A DNA stretch of 55,583 nt from Oscillospiraceae bacterium (GTDB lineage Bacteria; Bacillota; Clostridia; Oscillospirales; Ruminococcaceae). The notes below the pieces were generated by a model. It saw nothing but the letters and a program-made list of their open reading frames with translations, searched no databases and had not been told where the DNA came from. Where the stretch lies: assembly GCA_017848075.1 (NCBI GenBank), contig JAGALG010000125.1:1-55583 (forward strand), given 5' to 3'. A program made the position numbers and the translations under genes. Positions within the stretch are counted from its first letter, which is position 1. Each line of letters starts with the position of its first letter. This document shows positions 48,275 through 55,583 of this stretch, piece after piece.

Positions 48275-49681
48275 ATGGTTTTTGCAAATCTGATTTTTAT
48301 TTACATATTTCTGCCGCTGAATTTGCTGCTTTATTTTTCCACGAAAAATAAAGCCTTCCGAAATGCGATTTTGGTTGTATTTTCATTATTCTTTTATGCT
48401 TGGGGAGAGCCGGTATGGGTTAGTTTACTGTTGTTCTCCGCAGTGATCGACTACTGCCACGGCCGAATCATCGAAAAGCACCCGGGGCAATGGCAGGCAA
48501 AGGCGGCAGTTGCGTCATCTTTGATCCTGAATTTAGGCCTTTTGGGTATTTTTAAATACAGCGGCTTCTTAGTAGAGAACATCAATGCGCTGCTTGGTAT
48601 TGGTTTGCCGGTACCGGTCTTTGCGTTGCCAATTGGTATTTCCTTCTACACTTTCCAGACGATTTCTTACACGGTAGATGTGTACCGTGGTGAGGTGCAG
48701 GCTCAACATTCCTTCGGGAAGTTCCTTATGTATGTTTGCAGCTACCATCAGTTGGTGGCTGGCCCGATCGTTCGCTATAGTGATATTGCAAAAGAGATCG
48801 AAGACCGTCACACAACAGTACAGGACTTCAGCGAAGGCGTGACGAAGTTCTGTATCGGCTTAGCGAAAAAAGTAATGATTGCCAATGTGGCGGGTCAGAT
48901 GGTGAAACTCTATCTGGATGGCGATGTAAGCCAACTGTCCGTAGCCGGAGCATGGTTTGGCGTTCTGATGTACTCCATTCAGCTGTACTACGATTTTTCC
49001 GGTTACTCGGATATGGCCATCGGTTTGGGCCGTATCTTTGGCTTCCATTATCCGATCAACTTCAACTATCCTTATATTTCAAAAAGCGTGACCGAATTCT
49101 GGCGCCGCTGGCATATGACATTGGGCAGCTTCTTCCGGGACTATGTGTATATTCCGCTGGGAGGCAATCGTCGCCATCAATGGCTGAACATTGCCGTTGT
49201 TTGGTTCCTGACCGGTCTGTGGCATGGTGCAAGCTGGAACTTCATTCTTTGGGGCGTTTATTACGGTGTCCTGCTGGTGATTGAAAAGGTATTTCTGTTG
49301 AAAGTACTGAAGAAAATACCAGCAGTATTCGGCCACTGCTATGCATTGTTGGCAGCTGTGGTTGGCTGGGCTATTTTCTATGTGACCGATATGGATAGAT
49401 TGGGCGCTCTGTTGTCCACGATGTTTGGCCTGTCCGGTGCGGCACTGACCGATCTGCAGCTGACCATTACCGTACAGAACAATATGTTCTGGCTGCTTGC
49501 TGCGGTGATTTTCTGCATCCCCATTACCCAGTGGATCAAGGGAAAAGTACAGAGCTTGTCGGAACAGAAACAGGCTCTTTGCCACAGCTTTGCCGCTGTA
49601 ATGAATATCGCTATTCTGTTCCTTTGTACTGCCCTGTTGGTGGGACAGAGCTATAACCCATTCCTTTATTTCCGTTTCTAA
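48275..49681 (+). CDS. MBOAT family O-acyltransferase (AlgI/DltB-like)
   Basis: A 468-residue membrane-bound O-acyltransferase with about eleven hydrophobic segments. The catalytic His is in LTGLWHGASWNFILWG (near residue 322) and the family motifs YDFSGYSDMAIGLGRIFGF and TEFWRRWHMTLGSFFRDYVYIPLGG are present. It probably moves acyl groups across the membrane onto a cell-surface polymer. Start at 48275 after GAGGAGGG. Followed by the DHHW gene at 15 bases, the partner typically seen with AlgI-type proteins (as AlgJ/AlgX). Confidence 0.94.
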   Translation: MVFANLIFIYIFLPLNLLLYFSTKNKAFRNAILVVFSLFFYAWGEPVWVSLLLFSAVIDYCHGRIIEKHPGQWQAKAAVASSLILNLGLLGIFKYSGFLVENINALLGIGLPVPVFALPIGISFYTFQTISYTVDVYRGEVQAQHSFGKFLMYVCSYHQLVAGPIVRYSDIAKEIEDRHTTVQDFSEGVTKFCIGLAKKVMIANVAGQMVKLYLDGDVSQLSVAGAWFGVLMYSIQLYYDFSGYSDMAIGLGRIFGFHYPINFNYPYISKSVTEFWRRWHMTLGSFFRDYVYIPLGGNRRHQWLNIAVVWFLTGLWHGASWNFILWGVYYGVLLVIEKVFLLKVLKKIPAVFGHCYALLAAVVGWAIFYVTDMDRLGALLSTMFGLSGAALTDLQLTITVQNNMFWLLAAVIFCIPITQWIKGKVQSLSEQKQALCHSFAAVMNIAILFLCTALLVGQSYNPFLYFRF

Positions 49682-49696
49682 GGAGGTCAGACAGAG

Positions 49697-51235
49697 ATGA
49701 GCAAAAAGAAAAAAGAACTGTCTGCCCTGCAGGCTTCCCATGCGGTTAATGTGGGTGTTTTCCTCGTAGTCATTGCCATTATGGGTTTGGCGGCAATTTT
49801 CCTGCCAAAACCAACCGTATCGGAATATGAGAAACGAGAACTGGCAACTTTCCCGGAGTTTTCACTGGAGAGCCTGTTTTCCGGCGGCTATATGCAAGAG
49901 CTGGACTTGTGGTTTGCGGATACCTTCCCGGCCAGAGAAAAATTTGTAGAGCTGGCTGCCCATAGTGAAGAGCTGCGCGGTTTGCGTGTGGACGATGTAA
50001 AGATTCACCAGTCCGGAAATACGACCACCACCGTAGAGCCGCAGCTTCCGGAGGAAAATACAGAGGAAACTCTGCCGGAAAAAGAGACAGTTGAGGAAGA
50101 AACTCCTCCGGAAACAGAGCAGGAGGAGACCTTGCCTCCGGAAGAACAAGAGAAAAACGAAGAACAGGAAGAACCACCGCTTGCTGAGACCGATGAGGTG
50201 GAGGGTGAGCAGCGAGGCTCTGTCTTTATTTATAAAAATATGGCCCTGCCAATGTTTGGCGGCAACAAAGCAGCGGGCCAGCGCTATGCTGCTGCCCTGG
50301 CCAAGTATCAGGAAGCCCTCGATGACAGTGTACAGATCTACAATCTGATCGTTCCGTCTGCAATCGAGTTCTATCTGCCGGAGAAATATAAGAATCAGGG
50401 TCTTACCGCCGATGAGTGGGATAATATCAACTACATCTACTCACAGATGGATCCGAACATTAAGACAGTAGATGCGTATACGCCAATGAAAGCTGCGGCT
50501 GATGCCGGGGAGTATATTTACTTCCGCACCGACCACCACTGGACGGTACGGGGTGCCTATGCGGCCTATATCGCCTTCTGTCAGGAAGCTGGTTTTGAAC
50601 CGGTGCCGCTGGAAAGCATGGAGCGGCATGTGATTGAAAACTTTGTCGGTACTCTTTACGGACAGACGCAGGATCTTGTGCTGAAAGAGAATCCGGACTA
50701 TGTGGAGTACTTTGTTCCTCCAATGGCAACAGAGACCTACCGTTATGTGAAGAATCAGCCGTACACGCCGTATGCGTCCACGATTTTTGCGGATTACGCA
50801 ACAGGAGGCGGCAACACTTACAGCGTCTTCCTCCATGGAGATTTGCCATTGACTCACATCAAAACGCAGGCGAACACCGGCCGAAAACTGGTAGTGGTAA
50901 AAGAGTCCTTTGGTAACGCCTTCTCCCCATTCATGGTTTCCCACTACGATGAGGTCTTTGTTGTAGATCAGCGCTACTTCCAGTTGGGATTGATCGATTT
51001 TATCCAGCAGAATGGTGTTACCGATCTGCTGTTTATCAACAACATATTCGCTGCCAATACGGATATCCGTATTAATGAGATTTCACGAATCAAATATCAG
51101 GTCTTTGTTCCGCCGGTTGAGGAAGAAGTGGAAGAAGAACCGGTAGAGGAAGAGGACAGCAAGGATAAGGGCGAACAGGACTCCGATGAGGAGGATGAGG
51201 AAACGAAACGCAAAGATCGTTACGATCGTTTCTAA
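49697..51235 (+). CDS. DHHW-family (AlgX/AlgJ-like) extracytoplasmic protein
   Basis: A 512-residue protein with an N-terminal membrane anchor (residues 17-37) and an outside SGNH-like domain with the TDHHWTVRGAYAAY motif and KESFGNAFSPF. Two unusual acidic stretches flank the core: a Glu/Pro-rich insert at about residues 113-175 and a Glu/Asp/Lys tail (last 40 residues). It likely completes acylation started by the MBOAT protein upstream. AAGGAGGTC lies before the ATG. Confidence 0.9.
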   Translation: MSKKKKELSALQASHAVNVGVFLVVIAIMGLAAIFLPKPTVSEYEKRELATFPEFSLESLFSGGYMQELDLWFADTFPAREKFVELAAHSEELRGLRVDDVKIHQSGNTTTTVEPQLPEENTEETLPEKETVEEETPPETEQEETLPPEEQEKNEEQEEPPLAETDEVEGEQRGSVFIYKNMALPMFGGNKAAGQRYAAALAKYQEALDDSVQIYNLIVPSAIEFYLPEKYKNQGLTADEWDNINYIYSQMDPNIKTVDAYTPMKAAADAGEYIYFRTDHHWTVRGAYAAYIAFCQEAGFEPVPLESMERHVIENFVGTLYGQTQDLVLKENPDYVEYFVPPMATETYRYVKNQPYTPYASTIFADYATGGGNTYSVFLHGDLPLTHIKTQANTGRKLVVVKESFGNAFSPFMVSHYDEVFVVDQRYFQLGLIDFIQQNGVTDLLFINNIFAANTDIRINEISRIKYQVFVPPVEEEVEEEPVEEEDSKDKGEQDSDEEDEETKRKDRYDRF

Positions 51236-51257
51236 AAATCGGGAAAGGAGCCGGTAT

Positions 51258-52289
51258 ATGAAAAAAACAATGCTATGTTTTCTTTTGGTACTGCTCTGCG
51301 GCTGCCAAAGCTTGCCGGCCAGTCCGATTGGCAGCAGCCAGGAGGAAACACAAACTCTGACACTGGCCATCCCGGAGGACAGCAATGAGCTGCTGAGAGA
51401 GGTGGCAAGAGAGCTATCCCGACGGACAGAAGATTTTTCAGCCTATTCTTTGACAGTAGAAATTGTTGAAGAAGAAAATATTTGGGAAGTGATGGAGGAA
51501 GGCTCTGCTGATTTGGTGCTGTGCGGCAATAGGCGGGCGCTTTCCGATGCAGTTGAGGTTGGCCAGCTGGAGCTGCCGGCCCAGCCGGAGGAGGAAGGAC
51601 AGCTTCCGATTCTGTCCTACAGCGGTCATGCGGCCATGTTTGCTATGCTGGAGTATCCCTATTTCTTCCGGGAAGGAGACTGCGTTATTCGGGGAGGTAA
51701 CGATCCGGATGTGTTGGATGCTTTGAACTATTCTCTGCCGGGAAACTTCCCCATGGAACTGCGGCGCCTGTCCTACAGCAGCTGTTACCACTGGGTGACC
51801 AATGATATCCAGGCCTTGGAAGAATATCAGCAGGAGAATACTCCGCTAGATATTCTGCGGGGGCAACTGGAAAAGGGGATTTCCTTATTAGAACCCTGGG
51901 GCTATTTGGGAGACAGTGAGATTTATGTGCGAGAAGTAAATCCGGTGGAGGATCTGGCAGACTTCAGTGGAGATACCCTGCTTCTCAGTGCAGGACGATG
52001 GAATCTGTTGAATTTCTTCAGCAATCGAGAAAGTATTCGCCAGCTCAGTGCGAAACAGCAGGCGGCCATTGAGGAAGCGATCATATACAGCGGCGGTTAT
52101 GCCAAAGGTTTAGCCGACGATGAGATGGAATACGCCTTGCGGAAGCTGAAATCCGACGGAGTTCCTATGGAGGAAATTGATATCGACGATTGGTATAGTG
52201 CCTTCCAGAGACTGTATCACAGCGGAGCTTATGGAGTCAGTGAAGAACTGACAGATCTGTTATCCGAAAAAGTCGAGCGTTATCATTAA
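51258..52289 (+). CDS. DctP-like solute-binding lipoprotein
   Basis: A 343-residue lipoprotein: signal peptide with lipobox LCGC near residue 16. The mature part (LTLAIPEDSNELLREVARELSRRTEDFSAYSL...ADLVLCG...EAIIYSGGYAKGLADDEMEYALRKLKSDGV) has the layout of TRAP-type DctP binding proteins, but no TRAP membrane subunits are nearby. AAAGGAG precedes the ATG. It is the third gene of the MBOAT-DHHW operon and may bind a substrate or take part in surface acylation; that is inference. Confidence 0.78.
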   Translation: MKKTMLCFLLVLLCGCQSLPASPIGSSQEETQTLTLAIPEDSNELLREVARELSRRTEDFSAYSLTVEIVEEENIWEVMEEGSADLVLCGNRRALSDAVEVGQLELPAQPEEEGQLPILSYSGHAAMFAMLEYPYFFREGDCVIRGGNDPDVLDALNYSLPGNFPMELRRLSYSSCYHWVTNDIQALEEYQQENTPLDILRGQLEKGISLLEPWGYLGDSEIYVREVNPVEDLADFSGDTLLLSAGRWNLLNFFSNRESIRQLSAKQQAAIEEAIIYSGGYAKGLADDEMEYALRKLKSDGVPMEEIDIDDWYSAFQRLYHSGAYGVSEELTDLLSEKVERYH

Positions 52290-52294
52290 AAAGT

Positions 52295-52326
52295 AAAAGC
52301 GACGCCGGAAGGCATCGCTTTTTTCT
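52295..52326 (+). terminator. Terminator after the acyltransferase operon
   Basis: Stem 52295-52306 with 52311-52322 (one mismatch), long T-tract. Confidence 0.82.
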
Positions 52327-52377
52327 TTGGGCAGTCTGTGCTACAATAGAAGTACCAAGAAACGGAGGGGGCTGACC

Positions 52378-53247
52378 ATGACAAGAGAAGAGCGTTATGC
52401 ATCGATTTACAGCCATGATATTGTTTATTGCCCGCCGCAGGAGCATGGCTGTGCCATGCTGGAGGTGGCCTTGGGCTGCAGTTGGGGAAAGTGCCTGTTC
52501 TGCGATTTTGCAAAGGATCCATTTCATGTTCATTCTATAGAGAAAATTGAAGAAAATCTCAAGGTGTTGGGAGAATTGCAGCCGGAAAAAGAACGGGTCT
52601 TTTTCCTCGGTGAAAATGCTCTGTGTCTCAGCACAGAAAAACTACTGCGCATCATGGCATTGACGAAACAGTATATGCCCAAAGTCAGCAGCTTCGCTAT
52701 GTACGCCCGTTTTGACGATGTTCAGAGAAAAAGTGATCAGGAATTGTGGCAACTGCGGCAGGCAGGTCTGAGCGATTTACACATGGGTTTTGAATCGGGG
52801 AGTGACTCCATTCTGACTGTGATGAACAAGGGCTTTGGCAGCTTTGAAATGCTGGAAGGAGCGAAGCGGCTGGATCGAGCCGGGATCGGCTATTTCTTTA
52901 CGGTCATCCTTGGCTTGGGCGGACGGCAATACCGTAATCTGCACGCGCTGGAAACGGCCCGCTTGTTAAGTCGGATGCATCCAAAAGGAATATGGTGTTT
53001 GAACCTGAAGATTTGGCCGGATACTCCGTTGGAGCAAATGGTCAAACGAGGCGAATTTGAAATGATGAGCCATTGGGAAATGCTGCAGGAGGAGTGGATC
53101 ATGCTGCAGCATCTGAATGTAGAAAATTGTTTCTACATGGATACCACGGCATTGAATCAATACACGATACAGGGTTTTCTGCCGCAGGCAAAGCAAGCGA
53201 TGCTGGCAGGAATGGAAGAATTATTAAGGAGGTCGATGCCGCAATGA
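52378..53247 (+). CDS. Radical SAM protein of unknown function
   Basis: A 289-residue radical SAM protein. The cluster motif is GCSWGKCLFCDF (C34, C39, C42), a CX4CX2C spacing rather than CX3CX2C. Further parts are FLGENALCL, the partial barrel KVSSFAMYARFDDV, HMGFESGSDSIL and FTVILGLGGRQY, as in Elp3/oxygen-independent coproporphyrinogen-like branches. The reaction is unknown. GGAGGGGG precedes the ATG; an extended -10 (TGCTACAAT) is at about 52338-52346. Its stop overlaps the next start (ATGA). Confidence 0.88.
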   Translation: MTREERYASIYSHDIVYCPPQEHGCAMLEVALGCSWGKCLFCDFAKDPFHVHSIEKIEENLKVLGELQPEKERVFFLGENALCLSTEKLLRIMALTKQYMPKVSSFAMYARFDDVQRKSDQELWQLRQAGLSDLHMGFESGSDSILTVMNKGFGSFEMLEGAKRLDRAGIGYFFTVILGLGGRQYRNLHALETARLLSRMHPKGIWCLNLKIWPDTPLEQMVKRGEFEMMSHWEMLQEEWIMLQHLNVENCFYMDTTALNQYTIQGFLPQAKQAMLAGMEELLRRSMPQ

Positions 53248-54533
53248 TGACAGAGGAGAAAGTGTTGCAACTGGCAGCAGAGGGACAGGAGCAGTTGTGG
53301 CTGAATCCGAAGAAGGTGGCCTTTGAGAAAGTCCGGAGCGGTTTTCCGGTGACAGAAAGAGAAATGGATGAAGCGGAGCAGCGTTTGCTGCGTTTTGCGC
53401 CGTATCTGGCGAAGGTCTTTCCGGAAACAGCAGAGACAGGAGGCATCATCGAATCTCCGCTGCGGGAGATTCCGGAGATGGCTGTCTGGCTTCGGAAAGA
53501 ATATGGTACGGAGGGCAAATGGCTTTTGAAAATGGACAGTGAGTTGCCCATTGCCGGTTCTATCAAAGCTCGGGGCGGCATTTATGAGGTACTGCAGTAT
53601 GCGGAGCAGCTGGCAATGGAACAGGGATTGCTGCAGCCGGAGGACGACTATGCCATTTTGGCGGAGGAACCGTTCCGTCAGCTGTTTGCCAAATATACCA
53701 TCCAGGTTGGCTCGACCGGCAATCTGGGCCTGAGTATCGGTATTATCAGCGCTAAGTTGGGATTCCAGGTGATTGTCCATATGTCGGCGGATGCCAAACA
53801 GTGGAAAAAAGAGCTGCTTCGCTCGAAAGGTGTGACTGTCATTGAATATCCGCAGGATTACGGAAAAGCGGTGGAAGAAGGCAGAAAGCAGTCTCAGCTG
53901 GACCCCATGAGTTATTTTGTGGATGACGAAAATTCACGCAGCCTGTTCTTGGGCTACACGGTAGCAGGCAGACGACTGAGTCAACAACTGGAGGAGCAGA
54001 AAATTCCAGTAGATGCAGAACATCCTTTATTTGTGTACCTGCCCTGTGGCATCGGAGGTGCACCGGGAGGTGTCGCCTTTGGTTTGAAGCATCAGTTCGG
54101 AGATCATGTTCATTGCTTCTTTACAGAGCCCACCGAGGCTTGCTGTATGCTGTTGGGTATGGCGACAGGAAAGCATGATGAGATTGCAGTACAAGATATT
54201 GGCCTCAGTGGAAAGACACAGGCGGATGGCCTGGCAGTCGGCCGTCCTTCGGCTTTTGTGGGCCGGATCATGGATCCGCTTCTCAGTGGCTGCGGAACGG
54301 TGGAGGATATCCGACTGTTCCATTGGATGCGGCAGCTGCTGGAGCGGGAAGGGCTCTTCATTGAACCTTCCTCCTGTGCGGCATTTGCTCTGGCACCGCG
54401 ATGGAAGGATTTGCAGGAATATATCTGCAAAGAAGGCTTACAGGGGAAGGCGATCACCCATATTGCATGGGCGACGGGTGGTCGGCTGGTCCCACAGGAA
54501 GAAAGAGAACAATATATCCACTATGGAGAATAA
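53244..54533 (+). CDS. dsdA: D-serine ammonia-lyase
   Basis: A 429-residue fold-type II PLP enzyme that converts D-serine to pyruvate and ammonia. The PLP lysine is Lys108 in PIAGSIKARGG, the phosphate-binding loop is GSTGNLGLS and the C-terminus carries IEPSSCAAF. Length agrees with DsdA (about 440). The ATG at 53244 overlaps the TGA of the radical SAM gene; AAGGAGGT lies about ten bases upstream. The coupling suggests the radical SAM protein acts in the same pathway, perhaps D-amino acid metabolism; unproven. Confidence 0.93.
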   Translation: MMTEEKVLQLAAEGQEQLWLNPKKVAFEKVRSGFPVTEREMDEAEQRLLRFAPYLAKVFPETAETGGIIESPLREIPEMAVWLRKEYGTEGKWLLKMDSELPIAGSIKARGGIYEVLQYAEQLAMEQGLLQPEDDYAILAEEPFRQLFAKYTIQVGSTGNLGLSIGIISAKLGFQVIVHMSADAKQWKKELLRSKGVTVIEYPQDYGKAVEEGRKQSQLDPMSYFVDDENSRSLFLGYTVAGRRLSQQLEEQKIPVDAEHPLFVYLPCGIGGAPGGVAFGLKHQFGDHVHCFFTEPTEACCMLLGMATGKHDEIAVQDIGLSGKTQADGLAVGRPSAFVGRIMDPLLSGCGTVEDIRLFHWMRQLLEREGLFIEPSSCAAFALAPRWKDLQEYICKEGLQGKAITHIAWATGGRLVPQEEREQYIHYGE

Positions 54534-54535
54534 AG

Positions 54536-54566
54536 AAAAACACCCTGCCACAGCAGGGTGTTTTTC
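54536..54566. terminator. Bidirectional terminator, dsdA and M23 peptidase genes
   Basis: 13-bp stem (54536-54548 with 54553-54565) between convergent genes; A and T tracts on both sides. Confidence 0.88.
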
Positions 54567-55348
54567 TATTCAGCAAGGAGAGAAAGAGGATCGATATATT
54601 CGTTGTTTTTCTTGATGGTAAAGTGTAAATGCAGACCTTCTGCCGCTTCACAGGGAATCTCGCCAATGACACCGATGCTTTCTCCCATGGCGATAGGATC
54701 ATTCAGTTTTACAGCCAGATCCTGACCAAGTCCACTGTAGGTCATAACATAGTCTTTGCTGCTGATCTCCACAGAAGTGCCCCAAAGAGGATCATAGGAG
54801 ATGGCGCTCACCTTGCCGTCACAGGCGGATTTGACCATATCTCCCTGTTCGGCTTTCAAATCCACGCCATTGTGGGTACGCCATTCTTTCAGCGTTTTGT
54901 TTTCTACCAGACGGTCACCGCTGAAAGGGGACAGAACCTGCGTGTTCAGAGGCAGCGTGAAGGACAGCGTCTGTGATTTGTCCGATGGCTCCAGCGGTTC
55001 GGAGACCGTGACAGATGCTGTGGTATCCTCGGATGAGGAGCCAGAGCTGGAAGAATCGGATGGCTCTTCGGTTGGCACGGATTCCGGCTTGACAATATCG
55101 GACTGTTTTTGCTCGACAGGTGTTACTTCGGTATTTTCCGGACTCTCCTGTGCAGAGAGGGACGGATCTATGTTCTCCTGAGGTTCTGTCTGCTGGACCT
55201 GAGGAGTTTCGGTAAAAGGGTCCGGCTGAGCGATGCGGTTGTTAATGGTGATCCAAGCGGCGGTTCCTGCACCGGCAAGACATACGGCTAAAGCAACATA
55301 GATGCCTTTGCCCAGAAAGAAACGACTAAAATGATTGCGATTATTCAT
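54566..55348 (-). CDS. M23 (LytM) family peptidase, SpoIIQ-like layout
   Basis: A 260-residue membrane-anchored peptidase: one transmembrane segment (about residues 15-36), a long Ser/Glu/Pro-rich linker (40-125), then a LytM domain with metal ligands H159 and D163 (THNGVDL) and H240/H242 (LHLHF), so catalytic residues are present. Layout and size equal SpoIIQ, the forespore engulfment protein, but the usual spoIID neighbour is not seen, so it may be another wall hydrolase. GGAGGTG lies nine bases before the ATG at 55348. Confidence 0.85.
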   Translation of the reverse strand: MNNRNHFSRFFLGKGIYVALAVCLAGAGTAAWITINNRIAQPDPFTETPQVQQTEPQENIDPSLSAQESPENTEVTPVEQKQSDIVKPESVPTEEPSDSSSSGSSSEDTTASVTVSEPLEPSDKSQTLSFTLPLNTQVLSPFSGDRLVENKTLKEWRTHNGVDLKAEQGDMVKSACDGKVSAISYDPLWGTSVEISSKDYVMTYSGLGQDLAVKLNDPIAMGESIGVIGEIPCEAAEGLHLHFTIKKNNEYIDPLSLLAE

Positions 55349-55393
55349 AGTATTAAGCACCTCCAACCATAGTTTGAACGGGAAGGGGATACA

Positions 55394-55583
55394 TTATGCT
55401 TGCGGAGGAAGCTTTTGTTGACGATATAGAGCCCAAAGTTCCCGCAACCCCATGATAAGGAGGAAAACGCCAAAAATTTTTCGCAGCAATGGGGATTTCA
55501 GGGAACTACTGATCAGACTGCCAAGGATTGCTCCAAGAAGCCCTGCAGGCAGCCACTTTTTCAGGACGCTTCCTTGCAGCAGA
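55394..55583 (-). CDS. TSUP (TauE/SafE) family transporter, C-terminal part
   Basis: The last 62 residues of a minus-strand gene cut by the window end. They read KKWLPAGLLGAILGSLISSS, then LKSPLLRKIFGVFLLIMGLRELW and a short charged tail. This pattern is the C-terminal repeat of TSUP-type sulfite/organosulfonate exporters. The stop codon is at 55394-55396, 45 bases before the M23 peptidase start, so the two could be co-transcribed. Confidence 0.72.
   Translation of the reverse strand, partial: LLQGSVLKKWLPAGLLGAILGSLISSSLKSPLLRKIFGVFLLIMGLRELWALYRQQKLPPQA

Noticed and set aside
1..55583. CRISPR arrays, insertion sequences, prophage, integrases, restriction or other defence systems
   Set aside because: No regularly spaced repeats, transposase or integrase motifs, or defence signature domains were seen on either strand.

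Overview
The window looks like chromosomal DNA of an anaerobic, endospore-forming member of the Clostridia (Firmicutes), most likely an Oscillospiraceae-like gut lineage; the family is inference. The support is a class III (oxygen-sensitive) ribonucleotide reductase with its activase, an alpha/beta small acid-soluble spore protein behind a SigG-like promoter, a dnaG-rpoD pair, a SecA with a C-terminal SEC-C zinc motif, AAGGAGG ribosome binding sites, many TTG/GTG starts, and extended -10 (TGnTATAAT) promoters with U-tailed terminators.

Layout. 1-8150: exonuclease III, nrdD, nrdG, a DUF1294 protein, secA and a hypothetical protein. 8147-10961 (minus): operon of a HAD phosphatase, an AlaX-type editing protein and an Rsm22-like methyltransferase. 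11218-15190: ATP-grasp ligase plus esterase, then two tandem LysR genes, the first broken by a one-base deletion. 15314-19447: small alarmone synthetase, a secreted small protein, an AT-rich alpha/beta hydrolase and a prolyl oligopeptidase. 19592-22310 (minus): two very small proteins, a voltage-gated-type K+ channel, a hypothetical protein and tRNA-Pro/tRNA-Gln. 22472-25593: thioredoxin, hypothetical, spore protein, papain-like hydrolase and binding lipoprotein. 25930-28002: an EF-G-like GTPase gene interrupted in domain IV by an in-frame TAA followed directly by ATG. 28134-33409: patatin, then a GntR/ABC (YtrA-like) operon. 33509-40609 (minus): PRPP synthetase, RlmH, YycJ-like hydrolase, MurA, CorA with a leader ORF, and phosphohexomutase. 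40821-47780: YifB, YitT, ribosomal protein L31, YigZ, DnaG, RpoD and an Rrf2 regulator. 48275-55583: MBOAT acyltransferase, DHHW protein and DctP-like lipoprotein; radical SAM protein and D-serine dehydratase; M23 peptidase and a partial TSUP transporter.

Most of the window is housekeeping. The features most worth following are the stop-start split EF-G paralogue, the 27-residue Cys peptide with its own promoter and terminator, the 22-codon ORF in the corA leader, the nested helices in the nrdD leader, the terminator hairpin that contains the ribosome binding site of the gene after the alarmone synthetase, and the ATP-grasp/esterase cassette. No CRISPR array, transposase, integrase, phage gene or recognisable restriction/defence system was seen.
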